NCBI GenBank assembly: GCA_963781785.1
Contig: CAWAHD010000002.1
Span: forward strand, 4,588,001 to 4,652,000
Length of the DNA: 64,000 bases
Reading direction: 5' to 3'
Source: CAWAHD01 sp963781785
GTDB lineage: Bacteria > Planctomycetota > Planctomycetia > Isosphaerales > Isosphaeraceae
Shown here piece by piece: positions 26,770 through 34,973 of the stretch. The position numbers were made by a program, and so were the translations under genes. Each line of letters opens with the position of its first letter. Within the stretch, counting starts at the first letter, position 1. Below the pieces are notes generated by a model, which was given only the letters and a program-made list of their open reading frames with translations, searched no databases and was not told the DNA's origin.

Positions 26770-26940
26770 GTCGACCGTCCATTTCTGTTCGGATGTCTCT
26801 TAGCCGGTGATCGCATCGCCGTTCGGGCTCGCTTGCTGACGACCAACGCTTGGTGATCGAGCCGAAGACAATTGTAAGATGATTGGCGCAGAAAGCCAAG
26901 CCAGGACGTGTGTGGGTCATCGCCTGGCGGACACAGATCC

Positions 26941-27080
26941 CTTTCCCCCCCTTGTGAAGGGGGGTTACGGGGGGTGGTCGCGGCACCGCCAGTTGCACGG
27001 CCGTCGCGCGCTCTATTTTGTTCGACGTCCGAGGCTCCGTCCCCACCCCCCCTGGCCCCCCCTTCAAAAGGGGGGGAAAG
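26941..27080. repeat. Inverted pair of G/C-run palindromes (copies 2 and 3), MITE-like
   Basis: The left arm at 26941 (CTTTCCCCCCCTTGTGAAG then G-runs) and the right arm ending at 27080 (CTTCAAAAGGGGGGGAAAG) are inverted copies of the repeat at 20986. The segment of about 140 bases between genes could fold into one long hairpin or be a small non-autonomous element. No coding content seen. Confidence 0.6.
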
Positions 27081-27219
27081 AAATCGGCTGCGAAGGACAA
27101 AGCACTAATGACCAAGCTCGTGCGGGCCGCACCGTGGACAACGCCAGAGGTTCCCGTTACTTTGCGACTGTGGGTGATCCTGATTTTCATCGGCAAACCG
27201 GTCTATTGGAGATTCGTCT

Positions 27220-28575
27220 ATGAATCGCCGCGAATTCCTCCAGGCGGGGTCAGCCGCCGCGGGAGTGGCGTTCTCGATCGCTGGGAAACACGCCTCGGGT
27301 GCCTCCACCAGCCGGGAAGCCAAGCGGGTCGGGCTGATCGGCTGTGGCTGGTACGGCAAGGCTGACCTGCTGCGCTTGATCCAGGTCGCGCCGGTCGAAG
27401 TCGTGTCGCTGTGCGACGTCGACTCCAAGATGCTGGCCGAAGCCGCCGAGATCGTTGGTCACCGCCAGGCGTCGAAGAAAACCCCGCGGACGTTCGGCGA
27501 TTACCGCCAGATGCTCAAGGAAAAAGACCTGGACATCGTCTTGATCGCCACGCCGGACCACTGGCACGCCTTGCCGATGATTTCGGCCGCGGAAGCCGGG
27601 GCCGACATCTACGTGCAGAAGCCGATCTCGGTTGACGTGCATGAGGGACAGGCGATGCTGGCCGCGGCTCGCAAGCACGGGCGAGTCGTCCAGGTCGGCA
27701 CCCAGCGCCGCAGTACGCCCCACTTGATCGAAGCCCGCGACCAGATTCTCCGCGAGGGCAAGCTCGGCACGATCGGTCTCGTCGAGATCTACTGCTATTA
27801 CCACATGCGTACCCGCGAAAACCCACCCGACGCCCAGCCGCCCCAAAACCTCGACTGGAACATGTGGACCGGGCCTGCGCCGCTCCGGCCTTATAACCGG
27901 CTCGTTCATCCCCGCGGCTGGCGGGCCTTCACCGAGTACTCTAATGGGATCATGGGCGACATGTGCATCCACATGTTCGACATGGTGCGCTGGATGCTCG
28001 AGCTCCCCTGGCCCAAACGAATCAGCTCGGCGGGCGGCATCCTGGTCGACAAGGCGAGCAAGGCCAACATCCCCGACACCCAGACGGCGACCTTCGATTT
28101 CGGCGGCCTGGACGTCGTCTGGCAGCATCGCACCTGGGGCGACCCGGTCGACCCCAAGTATCCCTGGGGAGCGACCTTCTACGGCGAAAAGGGAACCTTG
28201 AAGGCCAGCGTCTACGGCTACGACTTCACCCCGCACGGCGGGGGAAAGCCGGTCCATCGCGAGGTGACGTACGAGTTCGAGCAGTTTCCCGAAGACAAGA
28301 CCGAGAAAGACCTGGAGCGGCACGTCGCGCCGGCGATCCGCGGTCACATGAAAGACTTGCTGGCGGCGATCGGCTCCCGCGGCCGGCCGGTGGCCGACAT
28401 CGAGGAAGGCTACATCTCGACGGCGAGCTGCATCCTGGCCAACCTGGCGATGCAGCTTGGCCGGGAGCTCACGTGGGACCCCCAGGCCGGAAAGGTCGTC
28501 GGTGACGACGAAGCCAATCGGTTGCTCGCGCGCCCCTATCGCGATCCCTGGATCCACCCCGACGCCCACGTGTGA
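27220..28575 (+). CDS. Tat-exported Gfo/Idh/MocA-family oxidoreductase
   Basis: A 451-residue NAD(P)-dependent oxidoreductase. The Tat signal is MNRREFLQAGSAAAGVAFSI. The Rossmann motif is VGLIGCGWYGKADLL; the family's EKP/QKP catalytic region appears as ADIYVQKPISVDVHEGQAML, with the conserved Lys in YVQKP. The C-terminal alpha/beta domain includes GDMCIHMFDMVRWML, with the usual His-xx-D segment. Planctomycetes have many exported members acting on sugars or sugar derivatives; the substrate is not evident. The next gene follows after 34 bases in the same direction, suggesting co-transcription. Confidence 0.87.
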   Translation: MNRREFLQAGSAAAGVAFSIAGKHASGASTSREAKRVGLIGCGWYGKADLLRLIQVAPVEVVSLCDVDSKMLAEAAEIVGHRQASKKTPRTFGDYRQMLKEKDLDIVLIATPDHWHALPMISAAEAGADIYVQKPISVDVHEGQAMLAAARKHGRVVQVGTQRRSTPHLIEARDQILREGKLGTIGLVEIYCYYHMRTRENPPDAQPPQNLDWNMWTGPAPLRPYNRLVHPRGWRAFTEYSNGIMGDMCIHMFDMVRWMLELPWPKRISSAGGILVDKASKANIPDTQTATFDFGGLDVVWQHRTWGDPVDPKYPWGATFYGEKGTLKASVYGYDFTPHGGGKPVHREVTYEFEQFPEDKTEKDLERHVAPAIRGHMKDLLAAIGSRGRPVADIEEGYISTASCILANLAMQLGRELTWDPQAGKVVGDDEANRLLARPYRDPWIHPDAHV

Positions 28576-28609
28576 AAGCAAGTTCATCCGCGAATCGGAG
28601 TGACGATCA

Positions 28610-29734
28610 ATGCCGGAAGACCGCAAGTTCCTGACCGCTGCCGACGACTTCACGGATGTCAGTCGCGGCAGCCCCGTGCCTCACACCTTGATGGGAGAAG
28701 CCCTCGACAAGGCACGGCTGACCGCCGGCACCTGGCGGCTGGAGATCGAAGCAGAGTCAGGCGCAAAGCTTGAACACCCGCGCCGCCTGGCCGACGGCAC
28801 CGCGATCGATTTGCCCGCTTTGATGGCCCTTGGCGACAAGCAGGGCGTCGCGTTTTTGAAGGCAATGCAATGCAACAACATTGCCCAGCCGCTGGGCCAG
28901 GGCCTGTGGCAAGGCGTGCCTTTGCGCCAGGTTTTGCGCACGGCGGCCGGCAAGATGAGCAACGTGCGTCGCGTTTATTACTGGGGTTTTCACAACAACG
29001 ACCCCAAGCAGATGTTTCGCTCGTCGCTGGCGATCAACCAGGTGCTGGATACTCCGCCGGGTGAATTGCCCCCGTTCGTCGCCTACCGGCTCAACGGCCA
29101 GCCAATCCCCCTGGAGCGGGGCGGGCCGGTGCGCATGCTGATCCCCTGGGCCCACGGCTTCAAGTCGGTCAAATGGCTCCAGCACATCATGCTCACCAAC
29201 GACTACCACGCGAATGACACGTACGCCTTGCAGAACAACGATCCCGAGTCTTATCTGAAGACGGCTGCCTACATCGACGATCCCGAGCCGCGGAGCTTCC
29301 CCGCGGGTAAGCCCGTTGTGATCCCGGGGACGGCCATGGTCGGCTGGCCGGGCCTCGACCGCGTCGAGTACTGGCTCAGGCCCGAAACCGGGACACACGG
29401 AAAAATCGCCGACGATGATCCCGCATGGCTCAAGGCCGGGTGGCACCCCTGCAAGATCAAGCCCCCTCCCGATGATTGGAGCGCGGAACTACCGGAAGAC
29501 GTCAAGCCGAGCCGGGTGTGGGGGTTTGGCAGTAATGGAAAGCCCAAGGAATGGCCCATGCGATTTTCCATCGCGCTCTGGTCGGCCACCCTCACAGGTC
29601 TAAAGCCCGGTGGTTACGAGTTTCGCGTTCGCACGGTCGACAAGAACGGGTTTGCTCAACCGGAACCCAGGCCCTACCACCAGCGGTCGGGCCTCAATGC
29701 CATCCAGTGCAAGCAGTTCATCGTCATGCAATAA
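28610..29734 (+). CDS. Molybdopterin-binding sulfite-oxidase-fold protein
   Basis: A 374-residue protein of the sulfite oxidase/YedY superfamily. The Mo-cofactor domain shows LKAMQCNNIAQPLGQGLWQG, whose Cys (in MQCNN) is at the position of the Mo-ligating cysteine, and LERGGPVRMLIPWAHGFKSV then KWLQHIML, matching the GxPlRlvvP...G.KsvKWl signature. The C-terminal part (VEYWLRPETGTHGKIADDD, SATLTGLKPGGYEFRVRTVD) resembles the Ig-like Mo-co dimerisation domain. No export signal is visible, which is unusual for enzymes of this type; it could use the Tat system as a partner of the preceding exported oxidoreductase, or stay in the cytoplasm. Substrate unknown. Confidence 0.8.
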   Translation: MPEDRKFLTAADDFTDVSRGSPVPHTLMGEALDKARLTAGTWRLEIEAESGAKLEHPRRLADGTAIDLPALMALGDKQGVAFLKAMQCNNIAQPLGQGLWQGVPLRQVLRTAAGKMSNVRRVYYWGFHNNDPKQMFRSSLAINQVLDTPPGELPPFVAYRLNGQPIPLERGGPVRMLIPWAHGFKSVKWLQHIMLTNDYHANDTYALQNNDPESYLKTAAYIDDPEPRSFPAGKPVVIPGTAMVGWPGLDRVEYWLRPETGTHGKIADDDPAWLKAGWHPCKIKPPPDDWSAELPEDVKPSRVWGFGSNGKPKEWPMRFSIALWSATLTGLKPGGYEFRVRTVDKNGFAQPEPRPYHQRSGLNAIQCKQFIVMQ

Positions 29735-29830
29735 ATCAGGGTCACTGGGTCACGCGCGTCCTTCCGTGAGTTCTTTCAGACCATTTCCTCACCGACACCG
29801 ATTCGTTGCCTCGTTGTTGGTCGACGTCGT

Positions 29831-30490
29831 TCAACGGCTCTCACGTAAGCCCGCTTCCAGTGCGGCATCGACCGCGCCGGACGACAGGCCGCCATTTCGC
29901 GCGAGCGCCCTGGCGCTGGTGACGCTGGTGCCGGCCTTGCTCAGGACGGCCGTGAAATTCGCGCCGGACTGTCCCGAGTCGTTGCCGTCGAGCTCGCGAC
30001 CGAGCACGTCCAGCAGGCTGGCGGCCTTGACCTTGAGCTCGAGCGGAGGGTTCAGCGCCAGCGTCTTGTGCGTGAGGAGCGTCACCGTGAACGCGGAGGA
30101 GTTGTAGCTCGCCTGGGAGATCGGCACCGGCTTGCTCTTCTGCTTCTTGTTCTTCGGGACCGTGGACAGGGTGTACGAGCTGATACTCTGCGCCGCTGCC
30201 GAATCGAGAGCCTCGCTGAATTGCAGGATGATCTCTTGCACCGTCTTGTGCTTGCTCAGCTTGATCTTCTGGACCGAGACCTTTTCGACAGTCGCCGGCG
30301 CGAGGATCACGGTGAGCGTGCCGGCGATCAGATCGGCCGCGGGGAAGCTGTAGTTGCTGGCGCTCAGGGTCCCGGCCCTGATCGTGATCGGGTAGGCGCC
30401 GGCAATGGCGCCGGCCACGGCGGCCGTTGCGAGCACGGGCGCGCCCTTCACCACGCTGGAATTGTCCCCGCCAACGAAGCCGGTGATCGT
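29831..30490 (-). CDS. C-terminal part of a planctomycete surface protein (MBG-type domain), cut by transposon
   Basis: About 220 residues of host coding sequence run from the transposon edge at 30490 to the stop. They begin ITGFVGGDNSSVVKGAP and VAGAIAGAYPITIRAGTLSA, then SNYSFPAADLIAGTLTV, the pattern of an MBG-type Ig-like repeat. A C-terminal domain follows (VSVQKIKLSKHKTVQEIILQ, FSEALDSAAAQSISSYTL), a common end of large planctomycete surface proteins. There is no start codon of its own. The likely 5' part lies across the element at 34974-36509 on the same strand. Confidence 0.65.
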   Translation of the reverse strand, partial: TITGFVGGDNSSVVKGAPVLATAAVAGAIAGAYPITIRAGTLSASNYSFPAADLIAGTLTVILAPATVEKVSVQKIKLSKHKTVQEIILQFSEALDSAAAQSISSYTLSTVPKNKKQKSKPVPISQASYNSSAFTVTLLTHKTLALNPPLELKVKAASLLDVLGRELDGNDSGQSGANFTAVLSKAGTSVTSARALARNGGLSSGAVDAALEAGLRESR

Positions 30491-30590
30491 TGTCCTCCCA
30501 ACCAAAATGCTTGCTGCGTAATTGGGAGAATTGACCGGAGCAATCGACGTCTCCTCCCAGCCGCGGCAATGCCGCAGAGGCGAGGAGCAA

Positions 30591-32057
30591 ATGTGGAACG
30601 AGTGGAATCGGTGGTGGAGTGGTCGAGGCGCGCCTGGCGAACGGCCGCCTGAAGAATTGGTCCGGCCGACATCCGATTTAAAGAATGATCCGGCGGCGGA
30701 AGGTGAACCGGACGCGGTCGATTCCCAGATTGACCTCATCACATTTCCGGAAGCAATCGACACGAAATCGGAGAATGCGGACGCCTCGATTGCCGAGACG
30801 GTCCATCCCGATGAACGTACACCCGAGCCGCCGGGCCTGCCCGATCGTGGGGATGAGACCGCTCCGGAGTTTGGAGACGCCCCGCAGTCGCCTGCCCGGG
30901 ACGACCTCGGTGTGGAGGCGGACGAGCCCTCCGGGGTTCCGACCAACGAATTCGACAGCCCGCCGGCCCAGTTCGACCCGGTCGCTGAGCTCAGGCGGCA
31001 AGGGCTCGGGCTGCCGACCGGCAAAAGACGCACGCAACGCGGCCGGCGGCTGGCTCGACCCGAGGAGGTGAAGCCGGCGGCGTACAATCCCCAGCAGCGA
31101 CTCATGATCCTCGACTGCTGGCAGCGCAGCGGCTTGCCCGCCAAGGATTTCGCAACATTGGTGGGCGTCTCCAAGCATACGCTCTATGCCTGGAAACAGC
31201 GGTTCACCCAACAGGGACCGGCCGGCTTGCTCGAACAGCCTCGAGGCGCCCGCGAAGGAAGCCGCTTGCCCGACCTGACCAAACGCACCATCCTCTTGCT
31301 CAAGCAGGCGCATCCCGACTGGGGATGCGAGCGAATCAGCCAGATGCTGGTGCGCGGCCCGGCACTGCCGGCCAGCCCGCCAGCGGTCGCCCGTGTGCTT
31401 CATGAGGCGGGCTACCAGTTGCAGGAAACCCCCACACGACCTCATCCCGACAAGGTCCGCTTCTTCGAGCGGGCCAGGCCCAGCCAGCTCTGGCAAACCG
31501 ACCTGTTCACCTTCGTGCTCAAGCGGCAGAACCGGCGGGTCTACCTGGTTGCCTTCCTCGACGACCACAGTCGGTTCATCGTCAGCTTCGGTCTGCACGC
31601 CAGCCAGTCGACGGCCCTGGTGCTGGAGGTTCTCCGTGCGGGCATCGCGGCCTACGGAGTCCCCGAGGAAATCCTCACCGACAATGGCGCTCAGTACGTG
31701 ACCTGGCGGGGCGAGAGCGCTTTCCAGAAGGAGCTCAAAGGGCGCGGCATCCGCCAGATCGTGGCCGCGCCGCGCCATCCTCAGACCTTGGGCAAGATCG
31801 AGCGGTTCTGGGGAACGCTCTGGCGCGAGTGCGTGGAGACGGCTGTGTTCCTCGATCTGGCCGACGCCCCGCGCGGATCGGCCACTTCATCGACTGGTAT
31901 AACTTCCAGCGCACCCACAGCGGGATCGACGGCCTGGTGCCGGCGGACCGGTTTTTCGGGGCGGCTCCCGAGGTCCTGCTGGCCCTCAAAGATCGGGTCG
32001 CCGCCAACGCACTGGAGCTGGCTCGCAACGGCTTGCCCAAGCCCCCGTTCTACGTGA
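30591..32057 (+). CDS. Transposon transposase A (rve/DDE), frame broken after catalytic core
   Basis: From the ATG at 30591 (GCGAGGAGC upstream). Residues 1-165 are acidic and low-complexity; 170-235 contain HTH segments (LMILDCWQRSGLPAKDFATL, VGVSKHTLYAWKQRF). The rve catalytic core follows with Asp in LWQTDLFTF, Asp in ILTDNGAQY and Glu in LGKIERFWGTL, so the DDE triad is complete. After FLDLADA, at a C4 run (31867-31870), the frame leaves the family pattern; the rest of this open frame to 32057 is not protein-like. The true C-terminus continues one frame over (31829-32332). It resembles IS481/IS3-type transposases in general layout. Confidence 0.78.
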   Translation: MWNEWNRWWSGRGAPGERPPEELVRPTSDLKNDPAAEGEPDAVDSQIDLITFPEAIDTKSENADASIAETVHPDERTPEPPGLPDRGDETAPEFGDAPQSPARDDLGVEADEPSGVPTNEFDSPPAQFDPVAELRRQGLGLPTGKRRTQRGRRLARPEEVKPAAYNPQQRLMILDCWQRSGLPAKDFATLVGVSKHTLYAWKQRFTQQGPAGLLEQPRGAREGSRLPDLTKRTILLLKQAHPDWGCERISQMLVRGPALPASPPAVARVLHEAGYQLQETPTRPHPDKVRFFERARPSQLWQTDLFTFVLKRQNRRVYLVAFLDDHSRFIVSFGLHASQSTALVLEVLRAGIAAYGVPEEILTDNGAQYVTWRGESAFQKELKGRGIRQIVAAPRHPQTLGKIERFWGTLWRECVETAVFLDLADAPRGSATSSTGITSSAPTAGSTAWCRRTGFSGRLPRSCWPSKIGSPPTHWSWLATACPSPRST

Positions 32058-32332
32058 CAGGCCAACTGGGCGGCAAGAATTTCAGCCTGCATGCCGAAGG
32101 CGAGCGCGTGTTCCTGACGCGCGAAGGGGGCGTTCGGCAAGAAGTGGATCTGGTGCCGCCAGCCGCTTTCGCGGACTCAGCCGCGATGCCCAAGGCCATC
32201 TGCCCAGATGGCTCTCCGGCCGCCGGACCGCTTGGCGATGTGCCGGCACAGACGCACGATGAGCTGCCGCCGCAAGGGTCCCCGCCGGCGACGCCGGACG
32301 AGACAGCGAACGAGGAAGGAGGCAAGCCATGA
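31829..32332 (+). CDS. Transposon transposase A, C-terminal part (other frame)
   Basis: From about 31870 this frame reads RIGHFIDWYNFQRTHSGIDG, the conserved post-catalytic 'D.i.wYN..R.H.g..g..PadRf' segment of rve transposases, then GLVPADRFFGAAPEVLLALK and a C-terminal beta domain (VTGQLGGKNFSLHAEGERV). It is the 3' half of the gene at 30591. The ATG at 31829 is only the first in this frame. The stop at 32330-32332 overlaps the next start in an ATGA arrangement, so the next gene is translationally coupled. Confidence 0.72.
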   Translation: MRGDGCVPRSGRRPARIGHFIDWYNFQRTHSGIDGLVPADRFFGAAPEVLLALKDRVAANALELARNGLPKPPFYVTGQLGGKNFSLHAEGERVFLTREGGVRQEVDLVPPAAFADSAAMPKAICPDGSPAAGPLGDVPAQTHDELPPQGSPPATPDETANEEGGKP

Positions 32333-33027
32333 CGGCGAACCCTGCCTCGGCCCGGCCGCACGGCCGGGCGCCTCGACAAAAGGAAGCCGCGGCGCAGCGA
32401 TCGCGCGGAACCTACCGGCGGCAACTGACGGCGGATTGTCCCGAAGCCCCGCACATCGGCCCTGAAGCCAGACGCGCCGCGGCTCTGGTCCTCGAAGTGC
32501 TGGCCGGAGTGCGGACTCCCGCTGGTGCCGCGACGGCGCTGGGAATCCGGTTGCCGCGCTACTATCTCCTGGAGCAGCGAGCCATTCGAGGGCTGATCTG
32601 GGCGTGTGAGCCCCGTCCGGTTGGGCGCACCGTCTCGACCGACCGGCGGCTGGCTCGCCTGGAGCGCGAGCTGTCTGTCAGTCGGCGTGAGCTCGCTCGC
32701 CATCAGGCGCTAGCCCGAACCACTCAACGCGCGTTGGGGCTGGCGCCGGCGGCCAGCAAAACGCAGGAAGCGTCAAGCGGAACCAAACGGCGGCGGCGGA
32801 AACCGTGCGTGCGAGCACTCCGCGCCGCGCGGTTGCTGCAAACCGCGGATTCACCTGGCAAGGAAGGGCCGGCTGCGGTACAAGGACCCGTTGGGAAACC
32901 CCCTGCGGCGGGGCCCGCTGGCGATGGGAATCGACCAGCGGCGTTGGAGACGATCCGCTCCGAAGGGCAGGGCGATCACGGAGGGTCTATCCATGCCGGC
33001 CGGCCGAAAGCCATTGAGCATCGCTGA
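32329..33027 (+). CDS. Transposon accessory protein 1, HTH/coiled coil
   Basis: A 232-residue basic protein coupled to transposase A by an ATGA overlap. Residues 45-95 look like a helix-turn-helix (ARRAAALVLEVLAGVRTPAG, AATALGIRLPRYYLLEQRA), followed by a coiled coil (DRRLARLERELSVSRRELAR). The last third is unlike protein in this frame. The +1 frame from about 32840 instead reads KPRIHLARKGRLRYKDPLGN and LAMGIDQRRWRRSAPKGRAI, so a frame break near 32840 is likely and the true C-terminus may run close to or into the next gene. Function inferred only from its place in the transposon operon. Confidence 0.6.
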   Translation: MTANPASARPHGRAPRQKEAAAQRSRGTYRRQLTADCPEAPHIGPEARRAAALVLEVLAGVRTPAGAATALGIRLPRYYLLEQRAIRGLIWACEPRPVGRTVSTDRRLARLERELSVSRRELARHQALARTTQRALGLAPAASKTQEASSGTKRRRRKPCVRALRAARLLQTADSPGKEGPAAVQGPVGKPPAAGPAGDGNRPAALETIRSEGQGDHGGSIHAGRPKAIEHR

Positions 33028-33394
33028 CCAAGTCGACCGTCTGGCAGGATCACCCGTAGCCAAGGCCCGGCTGCGGGTGATCCTGGCCAATCTCGCGGGG
33101 GAGATCAACGTCGCCGACGCGTGCGCCGATCTGGGAATCGAGGAGTCTTGGTTCTTCGATCTCAAGCACGAGAGCCTGGAGCGCTGGGTGAAAACCCTGG
33201 AACCGGGATCACCCGGCCGGCGTCCCTCGGCGGAGAAAACGCCCGAGCAACAACAGATCGCGAATCTGGAACAAAAAGTTGAGCGGTTGGAGCTGGAGCT
33301 GAGAGGGGCCCAGTTACGGGCGGAGCTGGTGCGCCAAGGTCTGTCTCGGCCCAAGCCGCAGCTCAAGCAAGCCGCAAAAAAAGCGAGTCGGTGA
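32993..33394 (+). CDS. Transposon accessory protein 2, HTH/coiled coil
   Basis: A 133-residue protein from the ATG at 32993 (GGAGGGTC upstream); the frame is open further 5'. Residues 10-55 form an HTH-like region (VAKARLRVILANLAGEINVA, DACADLGIEESWFFDLKH), and 80-115 a coiled coil (QQIANLEQKVERLELELRGA). It has the same order of parts as accessory protein 1, suggesting that the two are functional counterparts. The stop overlaps the GTG start of transposase B (GTGA), so translation is coupled. Confidence 0.62.
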   Translation: MPAGRKPLSIADQVDRLAGSPVAKARLRVILANLAGEINVADACADLGIEESWFFDLKHESLERWVKTLEPGSPGRRPSAEKTPEQQQIANLEQKVERLELELRGAQLRAELVRQGLSRPKPQLKQAAKKASR

Positions 33395-34938
33395 GGGATC
33401 CAGTTGAAGATGCAAGCAGCGTCCCTCACCGAGACCATGAGGCCAGGAAAGCGTCCACGAATTCCGATGTGTTCCCGGACGCCGTAGCCGAAGACACTCG
33501 GGACGACACCGACACCGAATTCGACTTCGAGCTTGAGAGCCAAACTGCGGCGGTCGTGGTCGACGAGGCTAGCGATCCGGCATGTCGTCACGACCGCGGC
33601 ATCGGGAGCGCGTGGGTCGGCAACGATGGCGCCGCGCTCTTGTCGATCGCGACCGCCATGCCGGGCTGGACGATGACCACCGCGGGAGACCCCCTTGGCC
33701 ATTCAGCCGGCACGCCGCCGTGTGCAAGTGGTGAGGCGCGGGCCGGTCAGGCGGCGGTCGAGGCATGTCGCCGAGACTCGCTGCCACTGGACGATCGCGC
33801 CAGTCAGGCGGAACGTGTGCCAACGCCCGACGACCGCGAGGTACCGCGCCGCGGTTGGGATCGCCAATCAAAGCGCCGATGGAGCGAGCGCGATCTCCGA
33901 AAACGGTCGGTTGCGTTTCGCCGTTACGCGCGTGGCCACGGCTGGTCGACGGAGGAGACGGCCCAGGCTCTTGGTCTCTCACCACGCACCATGTGGCATT
34001 GGGATCGGGGTTGGGGCGCAGATCGGCTGGCGCCGCGCCCACGGGGGCGGCCGCCGCAAATTGCCCCGGTCGAGCGCCAAGCCGAGGTCACCGGCTTTCT
34101 GGAACTGCACGGCCCGAGCATCAGCCTATCGAGTCTCCAGGCCGAGTATCCCGATGTCGCGCGCGCCGAACTGGCTGAGCTCAAAGCGGGATATCGTGCC
34201 GAGTGGCTTCAAGAGCATGTCGAGGAACGGTGTCGGCTGGAGTGGCTCTGTGGAGGCAGCGCGTGGGCGATGGATTTCACTCATCCCCCCTACCTGATCG
34301 ACGGCATCTTGCCTGCGATCCTGAACGTGCGCGACCTGGCAAGTCGACAGCAGTTGCTCTGGCTGGCGGTGGCGCGCGAGGACGCGGCGACCGTGGTGGA
34401 AGCGCTGGCCGATTTGTTTGAGGAGCACGGTGCGCCGCTGGTCATGAAATGTGACAACGGTCCGGCGTTTCGCGCCCACCTGACGAAGCGATTATTGCTC
34501 GGCCGGGAGGTTTTCACTTTGTACTCGCCGCCGTACTGTGCCCCGTACAACGGCGGCTGTGAGCGTGCCAACCGCACGCTCAAGGAGTTGACCGCGCACG
34601 TTGCCGATCAAGCGGATCGCCGCGACTTCTGGACGAGCGACGATCTCCTGACCGCGCGTCTTCGCGCCAACCGACTGAGTCGGCCATGGGGACCGACGGG
34701 ACTGACTCCGGAAGAAACCTGGGCGGTGCGCGCCGTTTTGTCACTGGACAGACGCAAAAACATGTGGCAACATTTAAGGAGCGAGATCGCGACTGTCCTG
34801 GAACAGCGCATGATCGACCCAGCAGCCGCGCTCTCGCATTACCCCCAAGCCGAGATCGAGCGGATCGCGGCGCAACCCGTCCTCGAGCAGCTCGGTCTCC
34901 TTCATGTCACGAGGAGACGAATTACTCCGGCATTTTGA
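33391..34938 (+). CDS. Transposon transposase B (second rve/DDE transposase)
   Basis: A 515-residue protein starting at a GTG that overlaps the previous stop. The first 165 residues are low-complexity. An HTH follows (ARGHGWSTEETAQALGLSPR), then a DDE catalytic core: Asp in AWAMDFTHPPY, Asp in LVMKCDNGPAFRAHL, Glu in NGGCERANRTLKEL. The triad is complete and the frame is intact. It is clearly different from transposase A, sharing only the fold. Two unlike DDE enzymes in one operon suggest a heteromeric transposase in which each subunit recognises or cuts a different end or strand (inference). Confidence 0.8.
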   Translation: MRDPVEDASSVPHRDHEARKASTNSDVFPDAVAEDTRDDTDTEFDFELESQTAAVVVDEASDPACRHDRGIGSAWVGNDGAALLSIATAMPGWTMTTAGDPLGHSAGTPPCASGEARAGQAAVEACRRDSLPLDDRASQAERVPTPDDREVPRRGWDRQSKRRWSERDLRKRSVAFRRYARGHGWSTEETAQALGLSPRTMWHWDRGWGADRLAPRPRGRPPQIAPVERQAEVTGFLELHGPSISLSSLQAEYPDVARAELAELKAGYRAEWLQEHVEERCRLEWLCGGSAWAMDFTHPPYLIDGILPAILNVRDLASRQQLLWLAVAREDAATVVEALADLFEEHGAPLVMKCDNGPAFRAHLTKRLLLGREVFTLYSPPYCAPYNGGCERANRTLKELTAHVADQADRRDFWTSDDLLTARLRANRLSRPWGPTGLTPEETWAVRAVLSLDRRKNMWQHLRSEIATVLEQRMIDPAAALSHYPQAEIERIAAQPVLEQLGLLHVTRRRITPAF

Positions 34939-34973
34939 CGCCCAATCGCTGCACGAATAATGGTGGGGGCACA

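Larger units (their letters stand above)
30491..34973. mobile_element. Four-gene transposon with two DDE transposases
   Basis: Imperfect terminal inverted repeats of over 50 bases frame the element. The left end is TGTCCTCCCAACCAAAATGC (30491 on), then TTGCTGCG.ATTGGG and CCGGAG.AAT. The right end, read inward from 34973, is TGTGCCCCCACCATTATTCG, then TGCAGCGATTGGG and CCGGAGTAAT. Both begin TGT, as in Tn7/Mu-like DDE elements. Inside are four same-direction genes with overlapping starts and stops (30591-34938): DDE transposase, HTH/coiled-coil protein, second HTH/coiled-coil protein, second and different DDE transposase. No target-site duplication is seen at the two ends (ATCGT versus CGGTT), consistent with a deletion next to the element. 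Confidence 0.75.
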
